Source: an uncultured Prevotellaceae bacterium
GTDB lineage: Bacteria > Bacteroidota > Bacteroidia > Bacteroidales > Bacteroidaceae
NCBI GenBank assembly: GCA_937898415.1
Contig: CALDLA010000100.1
Location: 49,929 to 113,928, forward strand
Length of the DNA: 64,000 nucleotides
Direction of reading: 5' to 3'
The position numbers were made by a program, and so were the translations under genes. This document shows positions 41,775 through 50,000 of the stretch, piece by piece (position 1 is the first letter of the stretch; each line of letters begins with the position of its first letter). The notes under the pieces are model-generated. The model did not search any database and was not told the DNA's origin. It saw nothing but the letters and a program-made list of their open reading frames with translations.

Positions 41775-42158
41775 TCATATCGATGCGTAAGTCCTGACTT
41801 TTGCTTCATCGATTATGGTGATGTTTTTGCCGTCGAGGGTGATTGCTCCTTCGGCGGCAAACTCGTTCAGGCAACGCTGGAGGGAGAACTTCTGGATGAC
41901 AAAACTGTCGGCTCTCTCCTGCCGCGATTTCTTCAGCGTAAAAGATGAACTTCCGCTGCGTTTGGACTCTTCGAGCAGGAAGATGGCCACCTTTTCACGG
42001 ACGGTATGGAGCGTAAAGATGCGAACTTTCTTGGCCAGGAAATTGCTGGTGAGCGATAGCTGGCGAATGAAGTTAATCATGATGCGGTCGTCGAGGTAGC
42101 CAGCGGCCGCATGACCAAGGCCGAGGCCTTCGGATTCTCCGACATTGCCGTGGATCAT
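41775..42158 (-). pseudogene. Crp/Fnr-type regulator reduced to its DNA-binding half
   Basis: The frame from about 42158 (MIHGNVGESEGLGLG) contains the dimerisation helix and winged-helix part of a Bacteroidetes Crp/Fnr regulator: SNFLAKKVRIFTLHTVREKV, AIFLLEESKRSGSSSFTLKK, SLQRCLNEFAAEGAITLDGK. The cNMP-binding beta-roll expected upstream (~110 residues) is missing, and the sequence before DDRIMINFIRQ does not fit the family. The usual RQQLADYL motif is altered to RQERADSFVIQKFS. It may be a decayed gene or a small orphan DNA-binding protein; the start is uncertain. Confidence 0.5.
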
Positions 42159-42224
42159 GTCTGCAGATTTGTGTAAATCCTCCGGACTACGACGGTCAGC
42201 AGCCGGATTAAATAACGGGAGCGG

Positions 42225-42251
42225 CACCACAAAGGATGTCGCTCCCGATTA
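42225..42251 (-). terminator. Hairpin downstream of the 42253-42891 gene
   Basis: CGGGAGCG (plus strand near 42225) pairs with CGCTCCCG (near 42243). On the minus strand the stem is followed by TTATTT, consistent with an intrinsic terminator just after the stop codon. Confidence 0.55.
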
Positions 42252-42252
42252 G

Positions 42253-42891
42253 TTATGTTTCTATAGAATCGGAGGATGGTATATCGTCATCCTCAAGTTC
42301 TGACTTTTGTTTGGCAAAGATGGCTTCAACCCATCCTCCTTTCTCCAGTTCAAGCACTTCAAATCCGTCTTTCACCTTTTTCTCATAAAAACCACCCTTC
42401 TTGTGAAGACGGTCTTTCGGAAGGATAACGGTGGAAACATCGAAGTTGCTGAGGATGATGTTCTGTACAGAGCGTGACAGGGACTCCCAACCACCGCCGA
42501 AATTACGGTTCAGAACCTCTAATAGTTCTGTTGTCGAGATGTAGCGGATGTTCTCGTAGGTCAGGTCGGTGACGTGGATGATGGGTTTCTTCTTGACGGC
42601 CCATGTGAACAGCATCGTCTCGTCAAACATGATCTGAGCCACTTTGTAACCATGTTGCTCATAACTTTTCCTCACAAGCGTGACATCTTCCTTGATCTCC
42701 TCGATAATGAAAGCACTCTTGAAGATGTCCAGATAGTGATTGACGTTCTTCTTGACCTCTGCATCCCTGGTGGCTTCCTTCCACATGCGGATTACGTCTT
42801 TTTCGCTAATGGCCCAGACACTGCCTTTCGTGACTGCCTTGATAGACAGTGACGGGTCGATTACCGGTTGCTGCAGCCTTTTCTTTCCCAT
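42253..42891 (-). CDS. Uncharacterised 212-aa protein
   Basis: Soluble, mixed alpha/beta, no signal or membrane segment, no family recognised. Begins MGKKRLQQPVIDPSLSIKAV. The middle contains KKPIIHVTDLTYENIRYIST, then TTELLEVLNRNFGGGWESLS. A C-terminal acidic tail follows (SELEDDDIPSSDSIET). A hairpin terminator follows its stop. The 42969 gene is upstream in the same orientation, with its own terminator between them, so the two are probably separate transcripts. Confidence 0.6.
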   Translation of the reverse strand: MGKKRLQQPVIDPSLSIKAVTKGSVWAISEKDVIRMWKEATRDAEVKKNVNHYLDIFKSAFIIEEIKEDVTLVRKSYEQHGYKVAQIMFDETMLFTWAVKKKPIIHVTDLTYENIRYISTTELLEVLNRNFGGGWESLSRSVQNIILSNFDVSTVILPKDRLHKKGGFYEKKVKDGFEVLELEKGGWVEAIFAKQKSELEDDDIPSSDSIET

Positions 42892-42916
42892 ATATTCTCT
42901 TTTGAACTTATTCGAT

Positions 42917-42946
42917 AAAGGGAGCAGTAACGATTGCTGCTCCCTT
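42917..42946 (-). terminator. Hairpin downstream of the 42969-43280 gene
   Basis: AAGGGAGCAG pairs with CTGCTCCCTT around a nine-base loop, an intrinsic-terminator-like stem in the gap between the two small minus-strand genes. The stem resembles that at 42225 (GGGAGC core). Confidence 0.6.
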
Positions 42947-42968
42947 ATTACGTTTTTGCAAGAACGTA

Positions 42969-43280
42969 TCAGCGTTTGTCAGGCACGCCGTAGTCCATCC
43001 AGCGCTCCTGGGGGTAGTAGCCCTTTAACGTTTTCTTCTTCTCGGTGTAGGCTTCCTTAACACGATCCATTGCGACCTTCAGTTTGGCCACCGTTGGGGT
43101 GAGCTGCTCACGAATGCTGTCCACCTCGGCGTTTACGGCCTCCAGTTCCTTGACGGCCTGTTCCATCGCGTTGATCTCATCGTTGGTGACACCACGCTCA
43201 CCCATTTCCTTGACATGACGGCGCAGACCCTCTACGAGGCCGCGACTTTTCTCAATCTGAATCTCTACTGTTTTTGACAT
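42969..43280 (-). CDS. Small coiled-coil protein of unknown function
   Basis: 103 residues, almost entirely helical: MSKTVEIQIEKSRGLVEGLR, NAMEQAVKELEAVNAEVDSI, AKLKVAMDRVKEAYTEKKKT. It ends YYPQERWMDYGVPDKR. The length and composition suggest a coiled-coil accessory or structural protein. A -7 element TAATTTTG (complement of 43327-43334) lies about 47 bases upstream. Confidence 0.6.
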   Translation of the reverse strand: MSKTVEIQIEKSRGLVEGLRRHVKEMGERGVTNDEINAMEQAVKELEAVNAEVDSIREQLTPTVAKLKVAMDRVKEAYTEKKKTLKGYYPQERWMDYGVPDKR

Positions 43281-43488
43281 AATTCTGTTTGTTTTTAAAG
43301 TGATACATTAGGATTAAAACCTACCGCAAAATTAACAAAAAAAGTCGATTTTACGAATGCTATAGAGCATCACTTTTTCGATTTTTTAAGATGAAAACGG
43401 CCTTTGTTTTAACTTTTATTTGTACCTTTGCCCCCGATTTTTGAAACGACTCTATAGCTTGGTAGAGCTTACAACTCCACAGATTTTT

Positions 43489-44724
43489 ATGGAAAAAACA
43501 AACGTTACGAAAAGAGTGACGGCTACCATCCTGTCGATGTCGCTGCTCACTGTGATGGCCGGAGCCGCCATCGCCCCAGCACTGGGCATCATCAAGGCTC
43601 ATTTCTCTCAGGCAGACGCCTTGCTCGTGCAGCTCATCGTGAGCATGCCTGCGCTGTTGATTATCATCACCAACCTCTTCTTCCTCTCCATCAGCCGATG
43701 GCTGCGCACTCGGGCGATAGCCACCACTGGCCTGTTGCTCTATGTAGCGGCAGGAGCCGGATGCTTCTTCGTCGACGATATCTACGTGTTGCTGGTGATG
43801 CGAGCCTTGCTGGGCATCAGCGTAGGACTCATCATGCCACTCTCCACAGGACTGCTGGCCTATTACTTTCCACCAGAGGAGCAGGCGCGGCTGATGGGAC
43901 TCTCCGCAGCCATGAACCAGATGGGTGGCGTAGTGGCAACACTCCTGGCAGGTCTGTTGGCCACAATTCAGTGGAACTACGCCTTCCTGGTCTATCTCAT
44001 GGGACTGATTGCCGTCGTGATGGTGTGGTTGTGGCTGCCGGATGAAAAGCTTGGATCATCCAACAAGCGCGGCATTCCCTTCGAGCCTCGCCAACTGCTG
44101 AAGTTCCATCCCTCCGTCATCGGCATGCTGCTGTTGATGATGATTTTCTTCGTGTTCCCAACCAACTTTGCCGTGATAGCCAGTCAGCAAACGGCACTGT
44201 CGAGTGAAGCGATTACCATGATTATGGTGGGACTCGATGTCGTGGCCTTCTTCGTTGGACTCGTCTTCGGCGGGCTGATGCATACGTTCCGCAGAGGTGT
44301 GAAATACTTCGCTCCTCTGTTCTTCCTCCTTGGCTACCTCCTGCTGGCCTGCCCCGAATGTTCAATGGTCAATTGTCCGCTCGAGCTCTGCTCGCTTGCT
44401 ACCAAAGGGACGCAAGAATTATCAATTATCTTGGGCTCTGCGTTCATCGGTATCGCCAATGGCGTGGGTGTGCCCTACCTGAACACCATTGCCAGCATCA
44501 AGGGCGGAAAGAACTCTGCTACCACCGTCATGCCCCTGCTCTCGGCAGCCCTCTATCTGGGTCAGTTCGTCTCGCCCCTCGTGGTCATTCCCTTGTCGCA
44601 CAGCCTGTTTGGAGCCGACCTCACCGCGCCCTACAAGGTGGCCATCCTGCTCTGCCTCGTCTTCCTTGTTCAGGTTTTCGCTACGCGCCATTTCCAAAGC
44701 CTGCCACCAGCGGAGAAGAGGTAA
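43489..44724 (+). CDS. Major facilitator superfamily transporter
   Basis: 411 residues, about 12 membrane helices. Start at MEKTNVTKRVTATILSMSLL (43489); the longer frame from 43420 overlaps the -7 box TACCTTTG (43423-43430). MFS features include the helix 2-3 region (FFLSISRWLRTRAIATTGLL), RALLGISVGLIMPLSTGLLA and AMNQMGGVVATLLAGLLATI. The loop ECSMVNCPLELCSLATKGTQ followed by ELSIILGS is encoded partly by AATGGTCAATTGTC and AATTATCAATTATC filler and looks like a ~24-residue in-frame insertion between two helices. Substrate unknown; drug or metabolite efflux is typical. Confidence 0.85.
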   Translation: MEKTNVTKRVTATILSMSLLTVMAGAAIAPALGIIKAHFSQADALLVQLIVSMPALLIIITNLFFLSISRWLRTRAIATTGLLLYVAAGAGCFFVDDIYVLLVMRALLGISVGLIMPLSTGLLAYYFPPEEQARLMGLSAAMNQMGGVVATLLAGLLATIQWNYAFLVYLMGLIAVVMVWLWLPDEKLGSSNKRGIPFEPRQLLKFHPSVIGMLLLMMIFFVFPTNFAVIASQQTALSSEAITMIMVGLDVVAFFVGLVFGGLMHTFRRGVKYFAPLFFLLGYLLLACPECSMVNCPLELCSLATKGTQELSIILGSAFIGIANGVGVPYLNTIASIKGGKNSATTVMPLLSAALYLGQFVSPLVVIPLSHSLFGADLTAPYKVAILLCLVFLVQVFATRHFQSLPPAEKR

Positions 44725-44816
44725 TCGGCCTTTAAAAAGCTTAAAAAAGACGAAGGGAATACAAGATAATTGAAGATAAATTCGTAATTTTGTCGCATCA
44801 AGTAAAATATAACAGT

Positions 44817-45008
44817 ATGAATATAAAGAACATAGTGCTTATGACAGCAGTAGCATCAGCAGTCATGACTGGCTGCAACAGTAATGAACCCAAGGCTGAG
44901 TCCGCATCATCCATTGACGGCAAGGCCATCGTAGAGAATATCATGACGCGTACCAGCATCCGCCAGTACACGGATCAGCCCATCAGTGCCGATACCATAG
45001 AGACATAA
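44817..45008 (+). pseudogene. N-terminal fragment of a nitroreductase-type lipoprotein
   Basis: 63 residues: lipoprotein signal MNIKNIVLMTAVASAVMTGC, a short linker, then IVENIMTRTSIRQYTDQPIS, the conserved N-terminus of the nitroreductase family (R-S/T-I-R-x-Y), ending at a stop after ADTIET. The remaining ~150 residues with the FMN-binding core are absent. A complete nitroreductase gene begins 71 bases downstream, but its N-terminus is separate and not a continuation. Confidence 0.65.
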
Positions 45009-45079
45009 TAATTCTCAAATCTTGGCACAAAGATAGCAATAATTCTTCATTTTTTCGTATCTTTACACCCAGATTTAAT

Positions 45080-45778
45080 ATGTTTTGTGAAATGACCCTA
45101 GAAGAAGCTATTGAAGCCCGTCACAGTGTAAGGGCATATAAGGAACAGCCGTTGGCAGAGAATGTAGTCAAGGTGCTAGAAGAGAAAATCGCGGTACTGA
45201 ACCGTGAGGGTAAGTTGCATATACAGCTTATTCAGAACGAGCCGAAGGCATTCTTAGGAACGATGGCCAAATATGGGAAGTTCCGTAATGTAGGCAACTA
45301 TATCGTCATGGCAGGACAGAAAGCTGATGACTTGGATGAGCGCGTAGGCTATTATGGCGAGCAATTGGTACTGTTGGCCCAGACACTTGGCTTGAACACA
45401 TGCTGGGTAGGTCTCTCGTACTCGAAGGTGTCAGGAACGTATGAGCTTGGCGAAGACGAGAAGATTGCTTGTTACATTGCCATCGGTTATGGTGAGTCAC
45501 AAGGTGTCAGCCATAAAATCAAGACCGTCGAGCAAGTAAGCAATGCCAGTGACATCACTCCATCATGGTTTAAGAAAGGCATTGAAGCAGCATTGCTTGC
45601 TCCTACAGCCGTGAACCAGCAGAAGTTTTCGTTTGAACACGTCGGAGTGAAAAACAACTGTCATCAGATAAGAGCGAAGAAGGGTTTTTCCATGATTGGT
45701 TATACAAAGATTGATTTAGGCATTGCCAAGTACCATTTTGAGATTGGTGCTGGAGAGGTCAATTTTGAGTGGATATAA
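45080..45778 (+). CDS. Nitroreductase family protein (FMN-dependent)
   Basis: 232 residues. Starts MFCEMTLEEAIEARHSVRAY (or at the second Met, 45092), containing the FMN-phosphate-binding RHSVRAY motif. Later motifs are YGEQLVLLAQTLGLNTCWVG, ACYIAIGYGESQGVSHKIKT and IEAALLAPTAVNQQKFSFEH. Such enzymes reduce quinones, nitro compounds or enones with NAD(P)H. A -7-like TATCTTTA (45058-45065) lies upstream. The MBL-fold gene follows after a ~29-base spacer containing GATAAATCGGAATTTA. Confidence 0.85.
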   Translation: MFCEMTLEEAIEARHSVRAYKEQPLAENVVKVLEEKIAVLNREGKLHIQLIQNEPKAFLGTMAKYGKFRNVGNYIVMAGQKADDLDERVGYYGEQLVLLAQTLGLNTCWVGLSYSKVSGTYELGEDEKIACYIAIGYGESQGVSHKIKTVEQVSNASDITPSWFKKGIEAALLAPTAVNQQKFSFEHVGVKNNCHQIRAKKGFSMIGYTKIDLGIAKYHFEIGAGEVNFEWI

Positions 45779-45807
45779 AAGGTTGTCAAACAGATAAATC
45801 GGAATTT

Positions 45808-46611
45808 ATGAACGGAACGAGCAACATCATATTCTTAGGAACAGGCAATGCCTTGGCCACACGGTGTTTTAATACCTGCTTCATCATACGTAGCCGTGGT
45901 AACATGCTGATGGTAGATGCAGGAGGTGGCAACGGAATCCTCCGACAACTTGAACTGTCAGGAATCCAGCGCGAGGACATTCACGACCTCATTGTCACTC
46001 ATGCACATACCGACCATATTCTTGGCGTCGTCTGGATGATGCGTATGGCCCTTCAGTTTCAGTCGCCAAGGCCGTTTCATATATTCAGCCACCGTAAGGT
46101 GCTTGATGTACTGACTTATATCTGCCAGCAAATTCTGCCAAAGCATGAGGCAGAACGCATAGGCAGCGTCGTACTGTTACATGAGTTGCACGACGGCGAC
46201 CGTTTCCAGGTGGGCGACATGCAACTACAATGTTTCGACATCCATTCCACGAAGGAATTGCAGTATGGGTTTACGGCTTTGCTACCTGATGGTCAGCGGT
46301 TAGTCTGCTTGGGCGATGAACCTTATTGTGAAGACAACGAGAAGTATGTAAGAGGGGCTGACTGGCTGATGAGTGAGGCCTTCTGCCTCTATGCCGACCG
46401 CGAGAGGTTCCAGCCATACGAGAAGCACCATAGTACAGTTCTTGACGCCGCACGTCTTGCAGAGCAATTATCAGTTAAGAATCTTATCCTATATCATACT
46501 GAGGACTGGACATTAAGCACCCGTCGCGAGAGATATACGGCAGAAGCCAAAACCGTATTCCACGGCAATGTCTTTGTACCAGAAGATACAGAGATTATCC
46601 AAATCGGATAA
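45808..46611 (+). CDS. MBL-fold metallo-hydrolase (RNase Z-like)
   Basis: 267 residues, start at MNGTSNIIFLGTGNALATRC (45808). The zinc motif THAHTDHILGV (HxHxDH) is near residue 70; further ligands are expected in CLGDEPYCEDN and NLILYHTEDWT. The opening IIFLGTGNA matches the tRNase Z/arylsulfatase-like branch, but the short size and lack of an exosite argue for a general hydrolase. Its 3' end lies in a GATAAATCCCAATTTATC inverted repeat (46607-46624) that may terminate transcription. Confidence 0.85.
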   Translation: MNGTSNIIFLGTGNALATRCFNTCFIIRSRGNMLMVDAGGGNGILRQLELSGIQREDIHDLIVTHAHTDHILGVVWMMRMALQFQSPRPFHIFSHRKVLDVLTYICQQILPKHEAERIGSVVLLHELHDGDRFQVGDMQLQCFDIHSTKELQYGFTALLPDGQRLVCLGDEPYCEDNEKYVRGADWLMSEAFCLYADRERFQPYEKHHSTVLDAARLAEQLSVKNLILYHTEDWTLSTRRERYTAEAKTVFHGNVFVPEDTEIIQIG

Positions 46612-47026
46612 ATCCCAATTTATCGCTTCGATTACAATTCATAGAGTCCTTAAATACAAAACAGATCAAACAAATTAATTGAATTAGTTATGAAAGTATT
46701 ACTCAACTTTCGCAAGTTGAGAGTAGTTAAGGAGTTAAGTAGTTAAGGATTCATAGGGCATCAAATTCGGATGTAGCGTTAAAAATCTTTAATAATCGTA
46801 TGCCTTTTTGCGACTTTCCGAAATACGTGCTAACTTTGCTGCAAATTATCTTAATATGAAAAATTCTCTATGAATTATCTTTGCAAGCGCCGAGCGGCCC
46901 GCTTCGTCCTCCGTCGCCATAGGCTCTCTTCGCCCTTCGGCCTTGAAAGTAAATCTGTTCGAAAATAGTCTAAAAGCAATGTAAAGCTAATTGATAGAAC
47001 CCACCTTAACAAACTTCCATGGTTTT
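46612..47026. other. Leader and filler region before the 1438-aa protein
   Basis: 415 bases, no credible gene. It contains the hairpin CTCAACTTTCGCAAGTTGAG (46702-46721) with GTTAAGGAGTTAAGTAGTTA filler after it. A related filler in the opposite orientation lies at 51516-51556, so the big gene is bracketed by inverted filler. A good promoter is at 46807-46838. A ~180-base leader follows, including a GC-rich stretch (46886-46945). Confidence 0.55.
46807..46838 (+). promoter_or_regulatory. Promoter of the 47027 gene
   Basis: TTTG (46807-46810), 20 bases, then TAACTTTG (46831-46838) followed by C: a full match to the Bacteroidales -33/-7 pattern. The leader to the start codon is about 180 bases. 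Confidence 0.65.
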
Positions 47027-50000
47027 ATGAAACAAATACTGATGAAAACAAGTCTGACTTGCCTCCTGACGATGGGGGCCTTCTTGTGTGCCCCATTTGC
47101 CTGTGCACAGAATCCTTCAGGAACTGCCGATGTTCCTCATGCTTCCATGTATCTTCATGCGTGGAACAGACAGGCTGTGAAAGTTCCTTTCGCTGCTGCC
47201 GACCCTGGTACGCCCACCCTTATCCACTGGGGCATGGACACGGCTTGGGACGACGAGGGCAACGTGCTGCGCGGCATCAACTTCATCGGGCGCGACCGTC
47301 TGACGTATGGACGTATCTCGTTTCAGGTGATGGATGCGGTCAACGACGACGGCTCGCTGTCCGACCGGCAGAAGAAATTCCTGAACGCACGCCTGCGCCA
47401 TATCTCGCTCACTCATCCCGATGGGCTTCTTCTCAATTCCGACCCTGTTGACATCAATACCGATGTTTATACCCATCACCCCGAGGCTTGGTTCAAGGTC
47501 ATCAAGGCAACACTGAAATATGTGCAGGACTATGGTCTGAAAGTGGTCTCCATCGCTCCCTTCAACGAGCCGGACGTGACAGCCAGCAACCAGGGTACAA
47601 AAGCCGACTTCAAGGCTGTGGCCAAACTGCTGAAGGAAGACCCGTTCTTTGAGGGGATCCGCATCTGCGCCGGCAATACCTGTAACAACGACGGGGCGAC
47701 GGAGTGGTATGACTACATGAAGCCTTACGTGGACGAAGGAAATACGCACCAGTTGGCGGGCGACTTCAACCATTACGCCGACTTCTACACGCACGTCAAG
47801 GCCGACGGCAACATGGCGACCAACGATGAGCTGCACAATGTGATGGAGGGTATCGTCGGTGCCAACTATGGGATGGAGAACGGTATCTGGTGGGGAACCG
47901 TAGGCCCGAGCCGTGGCGATTTCTGCCTGGCCACGAGCGAGGGTGGTGCGCGTCTGGGCTATGGCGAGAACCGCGCAGCCTGGTCGGGTGCGGCGGTCTA
48001 CCGTCTGCCAGACGGCAGAATAAAGGCTTTTGCCGGTGCCAGCGAGCGTCAGGCCTCTCCCAGTAGTTATGAATATGTGTGCAGAGACAAACCTGTCTAT
48101 TTTGACGGTTACGGCCCCGCATATTCTTTTGCCATTTCGTTGCCGGGTGGCTATCGGTATGGCGATGCGTTCCAGAAGAGCGCTGAGCGGAGTGTTCAGG
48201 TCTGCGAGGGTGCCGACGTGCCGCTGTGTCCGCTGACCAACGGCAACTACATCATCGTCAACAAGAAGAGTCAGAAGTTGCTGACGATACAAAGCGGATC
48301 AACGAACAACTCGGCCGCCGTCGTGCTGTATGACAACAGCCGCTATGCCTATCAGCAGTGGACGCTGGAGCACCTCTCGGACAATGCGGGCGACCTTACG
48401 GGCTACTATGTCCACAGCGTCCGGAATGCCAAAATGAACATGGAGACGGGAGGCTTCCAGGTCAAGGTGGGCGGCACGGTCAGCGTCTATCCTGTGACGA
48501 AAGCAGAGAACCAGCGCTGGACGTTCGAATATGCAGGGGACGGGTACTATAGAATCCGGAACTACCAGTCGGGCTTGTATCTCGAAGCAACCGGCGGAAG
48601 CACGGCGAACAATGCTGCCGTGACGCTGTGCGCCGGCGCTACGGAGGATCATCAGTTGTGGAAATTCCTGCCCGTTGACGCCCCCTGCGAGACGAATGCC
48701 CCGCAGACACCCGTCAACCTCGTCGCCACACCGCGCAGCCATTCTGTGCTTCTTTCCTGGGATGCCAATGTCCAGGACAAGGATTTCAACGGGTATGTCG
48801 TGCTTCGCGGCGAGAAGGACGAGAGGGGGGAAATCGCGTATGACGTCATAGGAAGGGGCATTCAGACCAACCGTTTCCTGGACAACACGGCGCGTCCCCG
48901 TCATACTTATTATTATGCTGTGCAAAGCGTTGACTATTCGCAGAACCGTTCTGCACGGTCTGTTCCCGTCAGCGCTTCCCTTGCCGACGAGAAAGGACTG
49001 GTAGCGCGCTACGAATTTGAGTCGTCGGCATGTGACATGACCGAGAACCAGCTGCACGGCGTGGTCTGCGACCCGTCGAGCCTGGCCACCCAGACCACGG
49101 AGTATCGTTCCGGCAAGAATGCGCTGCTGCTGGACGGGGTGTCGAACTATCTGTGCCTGCCCGTCGCGGCCTGCAGCCTTCCTGATGCTACGTATGCGGT
49201 ATGGGTGTGCGCTGCTTCCGGTGCTTTCGCCAAGAACAGTTGTCTGTTTGACTTCGTCTCGGATGCCGACCACTATGCCAGTCTGTCCTTGAATGCTGGC
49301 GGAAGCATCGTGTTCCAGATGAAGAACGGCGAGACGGAGCAAACGTTGCAGGCCGGCAGCATGGCCGAAGGATGGCACCACGTGGTGCTGACCATCGGCG
49401 AAGAAAGTGTGGCCATCTACGTGGACGGCGTGGAAGCGGCCAGCGCTCCTGTGGCGGTGCGTCTGTCGGATGTCTGTCCTGTGGTCAACAGCGTAGGTGC
49501 CAACCTACTGGAAGACGTCCCACTGATGGATGGTTTCATCGACGACCTGCGGATCTACAACTATGCGCTGTCTGCCGATGAAATCAACGACATCATCGGC
49601 CAGACCATCGCTCAGCCGCGACAGACCGACGGATGGAACCTTCCGGCCTTGCCCGGCAAGGATGTGACAAAAATCACTTCGTCCGAGTCGATTCTCCTGT
49701 ACAATGTCGACGCCGACGCTTTTGTCACTTATGGAATGGACTGGAACACGCAATCGCTGGCTCAGCGTCTGCCCAAAGGCGACACGACTTTCAGTTCGAA
49801 ATACCGCGTCAAGGTGCAGCGACAGGCGGGCAACAAGTTGTATGTCTCCATGTACGATAAGCCGAATGTCTATGTGGGTTGCCTGGCCGATGCCTGCAAT
49901 GTCTGGAGCGACCGTTCGATGGCCGAAGGCGCATTCGTCTATCAACCTCTGAACTCTCCCTCGGGCACCGTTTATACGCTCAAGTCCGAGAGCCAGAAGG

